64,000 nt of DNA from AWTP1-13 sp050248715 (GCA_050248715.1 JBFWRV010000013.1:1-64000); one strand, 5' to 3'. Shown: positions 32,533 through 41,847, numbered from the stretch's first letter. Program-made: numbers and translations. The notes: generated from the letters alone by a model not told the origin.

Positions 32533-35409
32533 ATGACGCTCGTCAAAGAGCCCGACTTCGGCACGCCCGCCTCGAAGGCGGAGAAGACCGTCACACTCAC
32601 CATCGACGGCACCAGGGTGACCGTCCCCGAGGGCACCTCGATCATGCGTGCGGCCATGGAGATGGGCACCGCCATCCCCAAGCTGTGTGCAACGGACTCC
32701 ATCGAGGCGTTCGGTTCGTGCCGTCTCTGCCTGGTCGAGATTCAAGGTCGCGTGGGCACGCCGGCCTCCTGCACCACACCGGTCGCCGAGGGCCTGGTGG
32801 TGCACACGCAAACGCCCCGCCTGGCACAGCTCCGCCGCGGCGTGATGGAGCTCTACATCTCCGACCACCCGCTCGACTGCCTCACCTGCGCCGCCAACGG
32901 CGATTGCGAGCTGCAGGACATGGCGGGCGCCGTCGGTCTGCGCGACGTGCGCTACGGCTACGGGGGCGCCAACCACGTCTTCGCCAAACGGAGCGGCAAG
33001 GTCAACGATGCCTGGATGCCGAGGGACGAGACCAACCCCTATTTTACCTACGATCCGTCCAAGTGCATCGTCTGCAATCGCTGCGTGCGAGCGTGCGAGG
33101 AGGTGCAGGGCACGTTCGCGCTCACTATCTCGGGCCGCGGCTTCGACAGCCGCGTGTCGCCCGGCATGTCGGAAAGCTTCCTCGACAGCGAGTGCGTGTC
33201 CTGCGGCGCCTGCGTGCAAGCCTGTCCCACTGCGACGCTCACCGAGAAGGCCGTGATCGACATCGGCCAGCCCGAGCACTCCGTCGTCACCACCTGCGCC
33301 TACTGCGGGGTGGGCTGCTCGTTCAAGGCCGAGATGCGCGGCGAGGAAGTCGTGCGCATGGTGCCGTTCAAGGACGGCAAGGCCAACCGCGGCCATTCCT
33401 GCGTCAAGGGCCGCTTCGCGTGGGGCTATGCCACCCATAAGGAGCGCATCCGCAAACCCATGGTGCGCGACAGGATCACCGACCCGTGGCGCGAAACCAC
33501 GTGGGACGAGGCGATTGCTCGCGTCGCCAGTGAGTTCAAGCACATCCAATTCCAGTACGGCAAGGAAGCCGTGGGCGGCATCACCTCCTCGCGCTGCACC
33601 AACGAGGAAACCTTCCTCGTGCAGAAGCTCATTCGCGCGGGCTTCGGCGTGAACAACGTCGACACCTGCGCGCGCGTGTGCCACTCGCCGACCGGCTACG
33701 GCCTCAAGACCGCTTTCGGCACCTCCGCCGGCACGCAGGACTTCGACTCGGTGGAGCATTGCGATGTGATCATGGTGATCGGTGCCAACCCCACCGACGG
33801 CCACCCGGTGTTTGCCAGCCGCATGAAAAAGCGGCTGCGCCAGGGTGCCAAGCTGATCGTGATCGATCCGCGCCGCATCGACCTCGTGCGCACGCCCCAC
33901 GTGCAAGCCGCGTGCCACTTGCCACTGACGCCCGGCACCAACGTCGCGGTGCTGACGGCCATGGCGCACGTTATCGTCACGGAAGGGCTCGTCAACGAGA
34001 CTTTTGTGCGCGTGCGTTGCGAGATGGACGATTTCCGCGAGTGGGCGGCGTTCGTCGCCGAAGAGCGCCATTCGCCTGAGATGACGGCGAAGTACACCGG
34101 CGTCGACCCGGCCGAGGTTCGGGCTGCCGCACGCCTCTATGCCACGGGCGGCAACGCGGCGATCTACTACGGCCTTGGCGTCACCGAGCACAGCCAGGGC
34201 TCAACCACCGTGATGGCGATCGCCAACCTCGCCATGGCAACGGGTAACCTGGGCCGTCCGGGCGTCGGCGTGAATCCTTTGCGCGGCCAGAACAATGTGC
34301 AGGGTTCCTGCGACATGGGCTCGTTCCCGCACGAGCTGTCCGGGTACCGCCATATCTCCGACGACACCACGCGCGCCATGTTCGAGGCACTGTGGGGCCG
34401 GCCCCTCAGCGCCGAGCCGGGTCTGCGCATTCCCAACATGCTGGACGCCGCCGTCGAGGGCTCGTTCAAGGCAATCTACATCCAGGGCGAGGACATTCTG
34501 CAATCCGACCCCAACACGTCGCACGTCTCAGCCGGCCTTGCCGCGATGGAATGCGTGGTGGTGCACGACCTGTTCCTCAACGAGACCGCCAACTACGCGC
34601 ACGTCTTCCTGCCGGGCTCCACGTTCCTGGAGAAGGACGGCACCTTCACCAACGCCGAGCGGCGCATCCAGCGCGTGCGGCGCGTGATGACCCCGCGCAA
34701 CGGCGGCTATGCCGACTGGGAGGTCACGCAGCTTCTTGCCAACGCTGTCGGCTTGGGCTGGACTTATACGCATCCGAGCCAAGTCATGGACGAGATTGCG
34801 AAGCTTACACCCACGTTTGCCGGTGTCAGCTTCGCCAAGCTCGACGAGCTCGGCTCCGTGCAGTGGCCCTGCAACGATGCCAATCCGGTCGGCTCCCCCG
34901 TCATGCATGCGACAACGTTCGCGCGGGGCAAGGGCAAGTTCATGCTCACTGAGTATGTGCCGACCGACGAGCGCACGGGTCCGCGCTATCCGCTGTTGCT
35001 GACCACGGGCCGGATTCTCTCCCAGTACAACGTCGGCGCCCAGACGCGCCGCACAGCCAATGTCGTCTGGCACGAAGAGGATCGGCTCGAAATCAGTCCG
35101 CACGATGCCGAGCAGCGTGGTGTCAAGCATGGCGACTGGGTGCGGGTCGCCTCGCGCGCGGGGGAAACAGCGCTGCGCGCGCTGATCACCGATCGTGTGG
35201 CCCCGGGCGTGGTCTACACCACGTTCCACCACCCCATGACGCAGGCCAACGTCGTCACCACGGAATACTCCGATTGGGCCACCAATTGTCCCGAGTACAA
35301 GGTGACGGCCGTGCAGGTGAGCCCCTCCAATGGTCCCACAGACTACCAGGAGAGCTACGATGCCTTCTCAAAGCGCAGCCGGCGCATCGCGTCGTTGGCG
35401 GCAGGATAG
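32533..35409 (+). CDS. fdsA: NAD-dependent formate dehydrogenase alpha subunit (bis-MGD molybdenum/tungsten enzyme)
   Basis: A 958-residue catalytic subunit that oxidises formate to CO2. N-terminal NuoG-like part: a [2Fe-2S] domain (ATDSIEAFGSCRLCLVEI, GTPASCTTP), a His/Cys cluster (HPLDCLTCAANGDCELQD), and two [4Fe-4S] clusters (KCIVCNRCVRACEEVQG and CVSCGACVQACPT). Then the formate dehydrogenase core: CAYCGVGCSFKAE and the active site ARVCHSPTG, where C383 takes the place of selenocysteine and H384 follows, then GANPTDGHPV and, near the end, GYADWE and a molydopterin-dinucleotide domain. Third gene, ten bases after fdsB. Confidence 0.97.
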   Translation: MTLVKEPDFGTPASKAEKTVTLTIDGTRVTVPEGTSIMRAAMEMGTAIPKLCATDSIEAFGSCRLCLVEIQGRVGTPASCTTPVAEGLVVHTQTPRLAQLRRGVMELYISDHPLDCLTCAANGDCELQDMAGAVGLRDVRYGYGGANHVFAKRSGKVNDAWMPRDETNPYFTYDPSKCIVCNRCVRACEEVQGTFALTISGRGFDSRVSPGMSESFLDSECVSCGACVQACPTATLTEKAVIDIGQPEHSVVTTCAYCGVGCSFKAEMRGEEVVRMVPFKDGKANRGHSCVKGRFAWGYATHKERIRKPMVRDRITDPWRETTWDEAIARVASEFKHIQFQYGKEAVGGITSSRCTNEETFLVQKLIRAGFGVNNVDTCARVCHSPTGYGLKTAFGTSAGTQDFDSVEHCDVIMVIGANPTDGHPVFASRMKKRLRQGAKLIVIDPRRIDLVRTPHVQAACHLPLTPGTNVAVLTAMAHVIVTEGLVNETFVRVRCEMDDFREWAAFVAEERHSPEMTAKYTGVDPAEVRAAARLYATGGNAAIYYGLGVTEHSQGSTTVMAIANLAMATGNLGRPGVGVNPLRGQNNVQGSCDMGSFPHELSGYRHISDDTTRAMFEALWGRPLSAEPGLRIPNMLDAAVEGSFKAIYIQGEDILQSDPNTSHVSAGLAAMECVVVHDLFLNETANYAHVFLPGSTFLEKDGTFTNAERRIQRVRRVMTPRNGGYADWEVTQLLANAVGLGWTYTHPSQVMDEIAKLTPTFAGVSFAKLDELGSVQWPCNDANPVGSPVMHATTFARGKGKFMLTEYVPTDERTGPRYPLLLTTGRILSQYNVGAQTRRTANVVWHEEDRLEISPHDAEQRGVKHGDWVRVASRAGETALRALITDRVAPGVVYTTFHHPMTQANVVTTEYSDWATNCPEYKVTAVQVSPSNGPTDYQESYDAFSKRSRRIASLAAG

Positions 35410-35411
35410 CG

Positions 35412-36257
35412 ATGCGCGATCCCGCAATAGCTGTGCGCCCCCGCATGGTCACGGCCGGTCCGGCCAGCGATCACGCACGCGCGGTGCCGGCCGAAGTGCC
35501 GGTCGCCTTCGTCTACAACGGCGCGACCTATGCGGTGATGATGGCCTCCCCGTCCGATCTGGAGGATTTCGCCCTCGGCTTCAGCTTGACCGAGGGCATC
35601 GTCGCGAGCCCCGAAGAGGTCGCGAGCCTCGATATCATCGAGCAACACAAGGGCATTGAGCTCAGGATGTGGCTAAGCCCCGACCGTGGCCGCAACCTGG
35701 CCGAGCGCCGGCGCCGGATGGCTGGACCCACCGGCTGCGGCCTGTGCGGGGTTGAGAGCCTCGACATGGCCGTGCCGTCCTGTCCACGAGTTACGGCGGC
35801 CCTCGCCGTCACGTCTGTCGACATCGCCGCCGGGCTCGCGGCTTTGCCCGAGGCGCAAGTGCTGCACCAACAGACGCGGGCCGTGCACGGGGCCGCCTTT
35901 TGGGCGCGTGGCCGAGGGCTGATCGCCGTGGCCGAAGACGTCGGTCGGCACAACGCGCTCGACAAGCTGATCGGCCGGTTGCGCCGCGAGGCAACGCCGG
36001 CTCATGACGGCATCGTGCTTCTGACCAGCCGCGTCTCTGTCGAGTTGGTGCAGAAGGCGGCGGTGGCCGGCGCGCCGGTCGTCGTGGCCGTCTCGGCCCC
36101 GACGGCGCTGGCGCTCGAGACCGCGGACCAGGCCGGCATCACCCTGATCGCGGTCGCGCGCGCCGACGGCTTCGAGATTTTCACCCACCCTCATCGAATC
36201 GACGGCGTCGCGGCGCCGGCGAGCAGGCGCCGGGCCGAGGTCGAGCATGCGGCCTGA
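35412..36257 (+). CDS. fdhD: Formate dehydrogenase sulfurtransferase/accessory protein (FdsC/FdhD)
   Basis: A 281-residue protein of the FdhD family, needed to sulfurate the molybdenum cofactor of the dehydrogenase. Signature parts: YAVMMASPSDLEDFALGFSL, TGCGLCGVES with the C-x-x-C site (C109, C112), AVHGAAFWARG, VAEDVGRHNALDKLIG, LLTSRVSVELVQKAAVAGAP and SAPTALALETADQAGITL. It lies two bases after the fdsA stop and overlaps fdsD by 11 bases, so it is the fdsC gene of the fdsGBACD order. Confidence 0.96.
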   Translation: MRDPAIAVRPRMVTAGPASDHARAVPAEVPVAFVYNGATYAVMMASPSDLEDFALGFSLTEGIVASPEEVASLDIIEQHKGIELRMWLSPDRGRNLAERRRRMAGPTGCGLCGVESLDMAVPSCPRVTAALAVTSVDIAAGLAALPEAQVLHQQTRAVHGAAFWARGRGLIAVAEDVGRHNALDKLIGRLRREATPAHDGIVLLTSRVSVELVQKAAVAGAPVVVAVSAPTALALETADQAGITLIAVARADGFEIFTHPHRIDGVAAPASRRRAEVEHAA

Positions 36258-36465
36258 CAAGCTGGTGATGATGGCAAACCAGATCGCCGCTTTCTTCGCC
36301 GCGCAGGGCGAGGACCGCGCCGTGCCGCAGATCGCCGATCATGTCGAGAAATTCTGGGATCCGCGCATGCGCCGCGCCATCCTGGCGCATGTCAAGCAGG
36401 GCGGGGCTGGCCTCAGTCCGCTGGCGCTTGCGGCCGTCGCCCAAATGAAACCATCGCAAGGTTAG
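36247..36465 (+). CDS. fdsD: NAD-dependent formate dehydrogenase delta subunit
   Basis: A 72-residue helical protein: KLVMMANQIAAFFAAQGEDR, IADHVEKFWDPRMRRAILAH and GGAGLSPLALAAVAQM. This is the standard FdsD pattern; the subunit stabilises the cytosolic complex and is needed for activity in homologous systems. It overlaps fdhD by 11 bases and ends the operon. Confidence 0.93.
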   Translation: MRPDKLVMMANQIAAFFAAQGEDRAVPQIADHVEKFWDPRMRRAILAHVKQGGAGLSPLALAAVAQMKPSQG

Positions 36466-36834
36466 AGTTGCGCTTGGACGGGGTGTCCCGTCCGAGAGAG
36501 CTTGGTCTTCGCGCGTTAGCGAGCCCAACTCGGACGTCGTCCTCTGGCGCTCAACGGTAGAGTCTCTGCAGGGTGCAGACTTTCCGTTGCTGGGGGTAAG
36601 GCTGCCCGGTAGCTGCGCGGCGACGACGCGCCATGTCGGTCTCGCTCCAGACGAAACCCCACGTCGTCCAGCGGAGGGAAAACCCCGATACCCTCTCTAG
36701 GGAATTACCTGATGGACGAGCCTCCACCCTAAATCGATCCTTAGGGCAACGAGTCCTCTTGAGGGGGGATGCTGAATGTCGGACACCTGGTCCTGCACGG
36801 CAGCTACGTCTCCTCGATCTGCTTGCGGGCATCG
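36466..36834. other. 369-bp intergenic stretch between fdsD and the sensor kinase
   Basis: It contains a terminator-like hairpin after fdsD (36476-36493) and two short inverted repeats near the kinase: CCCT-CTCT-AGGG (36691-36702) and CCCTAA-N8-TTAGGG (36727-36746). These may be sites for the partner response regulator. No protein-coding frame is convincing unless the kinase starts at 36769. Confidence 0.5.
36476..36493 (+). terminator. Terminator-like hairpin after the fds operon
   Basis: GGACGGG and CCCGTCC form a perfect 7-bp stem with a GTGT loop, 11 bases after the fdsD stop. There is no T-run after it, so it would be a weak or factor-assisted terminator, or a transcript-stabilising hairpin. 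Confidence 0.45.
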
Positions 36835-39069
36835 ATGAGACGAAGGACAGCTCTCGCGATCATTTGCGCGGTGTTAGCTCTCTGGAGCCTCGGTGCGCTT
36901 CCAGCAGCGGCCGGAGCCAAGCGTCTCGTCCTTCTGTTTGATGAGCGTCCGGGCTTGCCGGGCCTGGCAGCCCTCGACACTGGCTTCATAAGAACTCTCA
37001 CGGCCAACGCTTCGCACCATCTAGAGATCTACCGCGAGGCGATGGATCTTTCTCTATTTGGCACAGATGCCACCTATCATGCGCGACTGCGAGATTTTCT
37101 GGCCGCAAAATATGCACACAAGCAAATTGATGTGGCGATCGCCGTCATGGGGCCTGCCCTCGATTTCCTGCTCAATTACGGAGGCGACATTTTTCCGGGC
37201 GCGCCCATCATCTTTTGCGGCGTCGATAAAAGGGAGATCAGTGATCGCTCCCTGCCGCCCCATGTTAGCGGGATTTTCGTGAAGCGCAATTTCAGCCGAA
37301 CAATCGAGATTGCGCTAAATCTTCATCCCGAGGTCCAACGCATCGCGGTTGTCGCCGGCACATCTGAATTTGACGCCCGTGTGCTGCGCGACGCAAGAAA
37401 CGAGTTCCGCGACTACGAAGACCGAGTCGAATTCACTTATATGACTGGATTACCCATCCAGACGTTGCTCACACAGGTGTCGAGGTTGCCGCCACGCACT
37501 ATCATCCTGTTCACGACGTTCTTCCAAGACGGCACAGGGGCGCCTTTCGTTCCACACGACGTCGTCGAACGCCTTTCTGCAGTTGCGAATGCGCCTATCT
37601 ATGGTTTCGTTGACCAATATCTCGGTCGCGGCATCGTCGGCGGAAGCCTTTACAGTCTGGAGCAACAAGGTCCGGAAGCGGCGAAGCTGGTTCTGGGGAT
37701 CTTGAATGGCGCCAGCAGCCCGCGAGCGTCTATCTTGGAGCCCGGACTGAACAAGCTCCTCTTCGATTGGCGGCAATTAAGGCGATGGGGTATCCGGGAA
37801 AGTCGGCTGCCTGAGGGAAGTGAGACGCGATTTCGTCCTTTGTCCGTATGGGAAGAGCATCGTACTTTCGTGATGGCCGTCAGCGGGGCCTTGGCATCGA
37901 TGGCGGCCATTCTGGTGGCCTTGTTGCTCCAGATAGTTAGGCGCAAGAAGATGGAAGTCTCGCTTAGAGAGAGTGAGGAGCGGTTGGCATTCTCAGCCGC
38001 GTCAACAAACACGGGTCTTTGGCAATATGACTTGCCGGCGCGCCGGCTTTGGACGACGGCGCAAAGCCGTGCAATGTTCGGCCTTGATCCCAAGTCCAAT
38101 TCGACTCCGGACGCGTTCTTGCGCGCTGTCCACCCGGATGACCGCCCAATCATCGCCGGCGGGATTGGGAGGGCCGCGAATGGTGACGCGGCACATGCAA
38201 AGAGTATCGAATTTCGCATTGTCTATCCGGGCGGACAAATTCGCTGGATCCTCGCGACGACAAAATTGCACGTCGATGGCGAGGGAAAACCCAAGCGCAT
38301 TAGTGGGGTGTTTAGAGACATAACTATGCGCAAGACTGCGGAGCGGGAGGCCGAGCAACTGTCGGAGCGGCTGTCAACCATCCAGGACGAGGAGCGGCAG
38401 CAGATAGCCCTTGAACTGCACGATTCGACGGCGCAACACTTGGCGGCGGCCAGTCTGAACATGATGAGTGTACAGAAATGCTTAGGCCCCAACGGTCCAA
38501 CGCACGAGCTGTGCAGTGAGATTGAGCGCAATTTGGAGGAGGCGACGAAGGAGCTCCGCACGCACGCCTATTTGCTTAACCCACCGCAGCTTGCAAGGGA
38601 CGGCCTCAAAGCCGCGGTGTGCCGCTACGTTGAGGGTTTCGCCAGGCGCACCGAACTTGAGGCCAGGGTGAAGATCAGCCCTGAAGTCGACGAATTGCCT
38701 CTGTCTAGTCAACGTGTCTTGCTGCGCGTTGTCCAGGAGGCACTGGCGAATGTGCATCGTCACGCCTCCGCCTCCGAGGTCTCCATAGGTATCAAATGCA
38801 TTGCGACGTGGGTTCACGTCGTGGTCAGCGACAATGGGAAGGGGATGATCGGATTGGTTGACGGGCAAGCAATCGATGTTTCCCCGGCGGGCGTGGGGAT
38901 TCCGGGTATGACGGCGCGACTGCGCCGCCTCGGCGGCGACCTCAGAATCCGATCGGGAAATGAGGGCACCACACTGCACGGGGTTATGCCCGCTCGTTGG
39001 AACAAAACTGCGGGGCGCCCAGAGAGTAGCCGCGAGTACGAAAGTCGTGTCGCCTCGAACGGCAGGTAA
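36835..39069 (+). CDS. Sensor histidine kinase (ABC-binding-like sensor, PAS, HisKA_3 type)
   Basis: A 744-residue membrane kinase. A signal/anchor (TALAIICAVLALWSLGALPA) precedes a periplasmic domain like ABC-substrate-binding proteins (about residues 30-335: KRLVLLFDERPGLPGLAALD, PGAPIIFCGVDKREI, ILFTTFFQDGTGAPF). A second membrane helix lies near 350-370, a PAS/PAC at about 385-510 and a NarX/UhpB-type dimerisation domain with the phospho-histidine in ALELHDSTAQHL. The ATPase domain has LLRVVQEALANVHRHA, VSDNGKGM and GVGIPGMTARLRRLGG. No response regulator is next to it. ATG 36835 is chosen for the signal peptide; ATG 36769 is in frame and has a G-rich site beside it. Confidence 0.9.
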   Translation: MRRRTALAIICAVLALWSLGALPAAAGAKRLVLLFDERPGLPGLAALDTGFIRTLTANASHHLEIYREAMDLSLFGTDATYHARLRDFLAAKYAHKQIDVAIAVMGPALDFLLNYGGDIFPGAPIIFCGVDKREISDRSLPPHVSGIFVKRNFSRTIEIALNLHPEVQRIAVVAGTSEFDARVLRDARNEFRDYEDRVEFTYMTGLPIQTLLTQVSRLPPRTIILFTTFFQDGTGAPFVPHDVVERLSAVANAPIYGFVDQYLGRGIVGGSLYSLEQQGPEAAKLVLGILNGASSPRASILEPGLNKLLFDWRQLRRWGIRESRLPEGSETRFRPLSVWEEHRTFVMAVSGALASMAAILVALLLQIVRRKKMEVSLRESEERLAFSAASTNTGLWQYDLPARRLWTTAQSRAMFGLDPKSNSTPDAFLRAVHPDDRPIIAGGIGRAANGDAAHAKSIEFRIVYPGGQIRWILATTKLHVDGEGKPKRISGVFRDITMRKTAEREAEQLSERLSTIQDEERQQIALELHDSTAQHLAAASLNMMSVQKCLGPNGPTHELCSEIERNLEEATKELRTHAYLLNPPQLARDGLKAAVCRYVEGFARRTELEARVKISPEVDELPLSSQRVLLRVVQEALANVHRHASASEVSIGIKCIATWVHVVVSDNGKGMIGLVDGQAIDVSPAGVGIPGMTARLRRLGGDLRIRSGNEGTTLHGVMPARWNKTAGRPESSREYESRVASNGR

Positions 39070-39854
39070 TGGCAGGAATGGCAGTTCGCTGCTTTATGGC
39101 GGTTCTTGCTGAGATTTGATGGGTTTCTGCAGTGTTGGTGAGCGGCACGCGAGGCTAGATCATGCCCCAATTCGGGGGCCACGCCTGGGCAAGCACCGGA
39201 GGGCGCCCAGCGCCACCCCAGATGCTTGCCGAGGCGTCTGGGATCATCGACCCGCGGATGCTGGCGCTGGCGCAGAGACGGCTACTCCCGCGAGGGTCGA
39301 TCAGGAGCACTTCCCTGTACCTCCATTCCCGGGCGGAAACGCTGCGCGCTGCGGTCGGCGGCCGGGCCCTTTCGGGAGGAAGATCAACACCGACATCATT
39401 TGGCTGACGATACGAGAGCGTCCCCCGGTTTACTTCGCCGGTTCAGGGCCGTCTCGCGCACCGGCGGATTGAGCGGCTCGCGGCACGGCGGGGCTCCGAA
39501 ACTCGCAGTGCGTCTCTGGGCGGGCGCATTGTCATAGAGCGTGGTGCGCTATCGTGGAGACCGGCCGACTTCCGCCGCCGTGCCGGGAAGTGAACCCAAC
39601 CCCACATCGCGCAACCGCCTCAGAAAATCTGACAGCATCAGGCCGGCCGTCGCGGCTCCCTGCCATACGGGCGCCTTCGTCCCATGCAGCTCGAATACCC
39701 AAGGCAACGCTCGCTGAATTGAAAGATGCCGCCTTGCTGCCACGACGCGGCGATACCAGCTAACAGGCTACCGATGTGATGCTGCCAGCCGCCACACGCG
39801 ATACGGCGGTTCGTCCCGGTTTGACCACAGCTCCGATTACAAAGGGAAAGCCCC
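39070..39854. other. 785-bp stretch without an intact gene
   Basis: Several short frames exist but none reads like an intact protein. The one recognisable piece is a minus-strand cofH-like fragment at 39552-39675. The rest, including plus-strand frames around 39162-39540, was not recognised and is probably eroded DNA. The last 60 bases carry the ribosome site (AAAGGGAAAG) of the DUF1428 gene. Confidence 0.5.
39552..39675 (-). pseudogene. Fragment of an FO synthase (CofH-like) radical-SAM gene
   Basis: The minus strand reads VWQGAATAGLMLSDFLRRLR then DVGLGSLPGTAAEV. This closely follows the conserved part of 7,8-didemethyl-8-hydroxy-5-deazariboflavin synthase subunit 2 (a helix ending in E/D-F-L, then AGLGS-x-PGTAAEI). 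Only about 36 residues remain, with no Cys-x3-Cys-x2-Cys cluster, so it is a dead fragment. Assignment rests on one short conserved motif. Confidence 0.45.
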
Positions 39855-40208
39855 ATGACCTACGTCGATGGATTCGTCGCCGCGGTGCCCACCGCAAACC
39901 GCGAGAAATTCAAGAAGCACGCCGAGGAGGCGGCCGATGTCTTCAAGGAAAACGGCGCCCTCAAGATCGTCGAATGCTGGGGCGACGATGTCCCGGAGGG
40001 TCAGGTGACGTCGTTCCCGATGGCCGTCAAACGCCAGCCAGATGAGACCGTCGTCTTCTCATGGATTGTATGGCCCTCGCGGGAGGTGCGCGACAAGGGC
40101 ATGAAGGCCCTCATGGACGATCCGCGCATGCAGCCCGACACCAATCCGATGCCGTTCGACGGCAAGCGCATGATCTTCGGCGGCTTCGTGCCGATTGTGG
40201 AAAAGTGA
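39855..40208 (+). CDS. DUF1428 family protein
   Basis: A 117-residue cytosolic protein of the dimeric alpha-beta barrel type. DUF1428 landmarks: MTYVDGFVAAVPTANREKFK, ALKIVECWGDDVPEGQVTSF, ETVVFSWIVWPSREVRDKGM, MPFDGKRMIFGGFVPIV. Biochemical role is not established. It has a strong ribosome site and is followed seven bases later by a VOC-family gene, so the two form a small operon. Confidence 0.93.
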   Translation: MTYVDGFVAAVPTANREKFKKHAEEAADVFKENGALKIVECWGDDVPEGQVTSFPMAVKRQPDETVVFSWIVWPSREVRDKGMKALMDDPRMQPDTNPMPFDGKRMIFGGFVPIVEK

Positions 40209-40215
40209 GGTGGCG

Positions 40216-40608
40216 ATGAGCGTCGAGTTCAACCACACCATAGTCTGGTCTCGCGATAGCCGGGCTTCGGCGAGCTTCCTTGCCCGCATGCTGGGCCTGC
40301 CGGACCCGAAGAAATGGGGCCCTTTTCAGGTGGTCACCACGGCAAACGGCGTCAACGTCGACTTCATGGACAAGGAAGGCGAGATCAGAATGCAGCACTA
40401 CGCTTTCCTCGTCAGCGAGCCGGAGTTCGACCGGATTTTCAGCCGCCTGAAAGAGCAAGGCCTGACGCATTGGGCCGATCCCGCGCGGACCAAGGCGGGC
40501 GAGATCAACCACCACGACGGCGGTCGCGGCGTCTATTTCCAGGACCCGAGCGGCCACCTGCTGGAAGTCATCACGCGGGCCTACGGCAGCAGCGGCTGGG
40601 AGCCCTGA
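40216..40608 (+). CDS. VOC family protein (glyoxalase/bleomycin resistance/dioxygenase fold)
   Basis: A 130-residue protein with two beta-alpha-beta-beta-beta units: FNHTIVWSRDSRASASFLAR, MQHYAFLVSEPEFDRIFSRL, HDGGRGVYFQDPSGHLLEVI. H7 in the first strand, H59 region in QHYAFLV and the glutamate in LLEVIT are the probable metal ligands. Similar to small glyoxalase-like proteins; substrate unknown. Starts seven bases after the DUF1428 stop with an AGGTGG ribosome site. Confidence 0.9.
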   Translation: MSVEFNHTIVWSRDSRASASFLARMLGLPDPKKWGPFQVVTTANGVNVDFMDKEGEIRMQHYAFLVSEPEFDRIFSRLKEQGLTHWADPARTKAGEINHHDGGRGVYFQDPSGHLLEVITRAYGSSGWEP

Positions 40609-41007
40609 GGCGCCCCAAGCCCTGCCTGGGCCGATCGCGAGAATGCCGATGCGCACGGCGCACCGTGCGTGGCGCGGGCCGTTTCCATTGCCTTGCTCGT
40701 CGCATCGCGGTGCAAGAGCCTTGCGCTTTTCACGCCGCCAATCGCGCTCTTTGCGAGCGCACCACCAACGATGCGAGGGCCGCGTGGTCTCCATAGTTCA
40801 CCCGATTTACGGGCACAGAAACTACGAGAACCATGGCAGGAACCACGAGTTCTCACGCGCACCCGAGCGTCGATGCGGGAATCTTGGCAGGCAGGTCTGA
40901 CGGCAGTCTTCGCACCCCGCGCCGCCAATGCCGGCTCGAGCCAGTCGCTGCGGGGCTCGAATTGAGGATAGTCGATCTCGCCGGAGTCGATTGACGGAGT
41001 TGGAATC
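40609..41007. other. 399-bp intergenic stretch, nothing recognised
   Basis: No protein-like frame and no clear repeat. It must contain the promoter of the acetoacetate decarboxylase gene, whose start is preceded by GGAG at about 40996-41001. Confidence 0.45.
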
Positions 41008-41748
41008 ATGAAGATTGCCCAGGTCCGTGAGCAGGCCTACTCGATGCCACTGACATCGCCCGCCTATCCGAGAGGGCCTTACCGGTTCATCGACAGGCAA
41101 TTCCTCATCATCACGTATCGCACCGAGCCCGACAGGTTGCGTGCGGTGATTCCCGAGCCGCTCGAATTCACCGAGCCACTCGTGAAGTTCGAGTTCATCC
41201 GCATGCCCGATTCAACCGGCTTCGGTGACTACACAGAATGCGGTCAGGTCATCCCGGTGCGCTTTCGCGGCAAGGAGGGCGGCTACTCGCACGCCATGTA
41301 CCTGAATGACGGCCCGCCCATCTTCGGCGGCCGGGAGCTGTGGGGTTTTCCGAAGAAATATGCCCAGCCTTCTCTGACGGTCGAGAAGGACACGCTTGTC
41401 GGCACGCTCGACTATGGGCCGGTTCGCGTGGCAACCGGGACTATGGGCTTCAAGCACAAGGCTATGAGCGAAGGGGATGTGCTGAAGTCGCTTGCGAAGC
41501 CGAACTACCTCCTCAAGATCATCCCGCACGTGGATGGTTCGCCACGCATTTGCGAGATCGTCAGCTACGATTTGGAGCAGGTCGTGCTCAAGGGCGCATG
41601 GAGCGGCCCTGCCGGCCTCGATCTGCGCGCCCATGCCCTTGCCCCCGTTGCAGACCTCCCCGTCCTCGAAGTCGTGTCCGCCGTCCATCTCATAGCGGAC
41701 CTGACCCTGGGGTTGGGCAAAGTCGTTCACGACTACCTTGCAAAGTGA
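41008..41748 (+). CDS. adc: Acetoacetate decarboxylase
   Basis: A 246-residue cytosolic enzyme that converts acetoacetate to acetone and CO2 through a Schiff base. The active-site lysine lies in GGRELWGFPKKYAQP (K116/K117, matching the K115-K116 pair of the clostridial enzyme). Other conserved parts: FLIITYRTEPDRLRAVIPEP, YTECGQVIPVRFRGKEGGYS, HAMYLNDGPPIFGGRE, PNYLLKIIPHVDGSPRICEI. Length equals the family norm. It stands alone, convergent with a methyltransferase; a decarboxylase-like enzyme with another substrate is the alternative. Confidence 0.94.
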   Translation: MKIAQVREQAYSMPLTSPAYPRGPYRFIDRQFLIITYRTEPDRLRAVIPEPLEFTEPLVKFEFIRMPDSTGFGDYTECGQVIPVRFRGKEGGYSHAMYLNDGPPIFGGRELWGFPKKYAQPSLTVEKDTLVGTLDYGPVRVATGTMGFKHKAMSEGDVLKSLAKPNYLLKIIPHVDGSPRICEIVSYDLEQVVLKGAWSGPAGLDLRAHALAPVADLPVLEVVSAVHLIADLTLGLGKVVHDYLAK

Positions 41749-41847
41749 GCGATTGTAGACGGACGCACCAGGCCATGGTGCGATCCGGCCAACGCCGGGT
41801 CCTTGCAAAGATTTGATCTGCTCCCGGCCATTCGTGAAATACGGCGC

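Noticed and set aside
33661..33700. Possible selenocysteine in the formate dehydrogenase alpha subunit
   Set aside because: The active-site codon is TGC (cysteine) and there is no in-frame TGA, so no selenocysteine is needed.
36530..36600. tRNA-like text GCGCTCAACGGTAGAGTC with a possible anticodon stem after it
   Set aside because: The D-arm-like part is followed by a five-base rather than seven-base loop and no TTCGA T-arm or acceptor stem can be paired.
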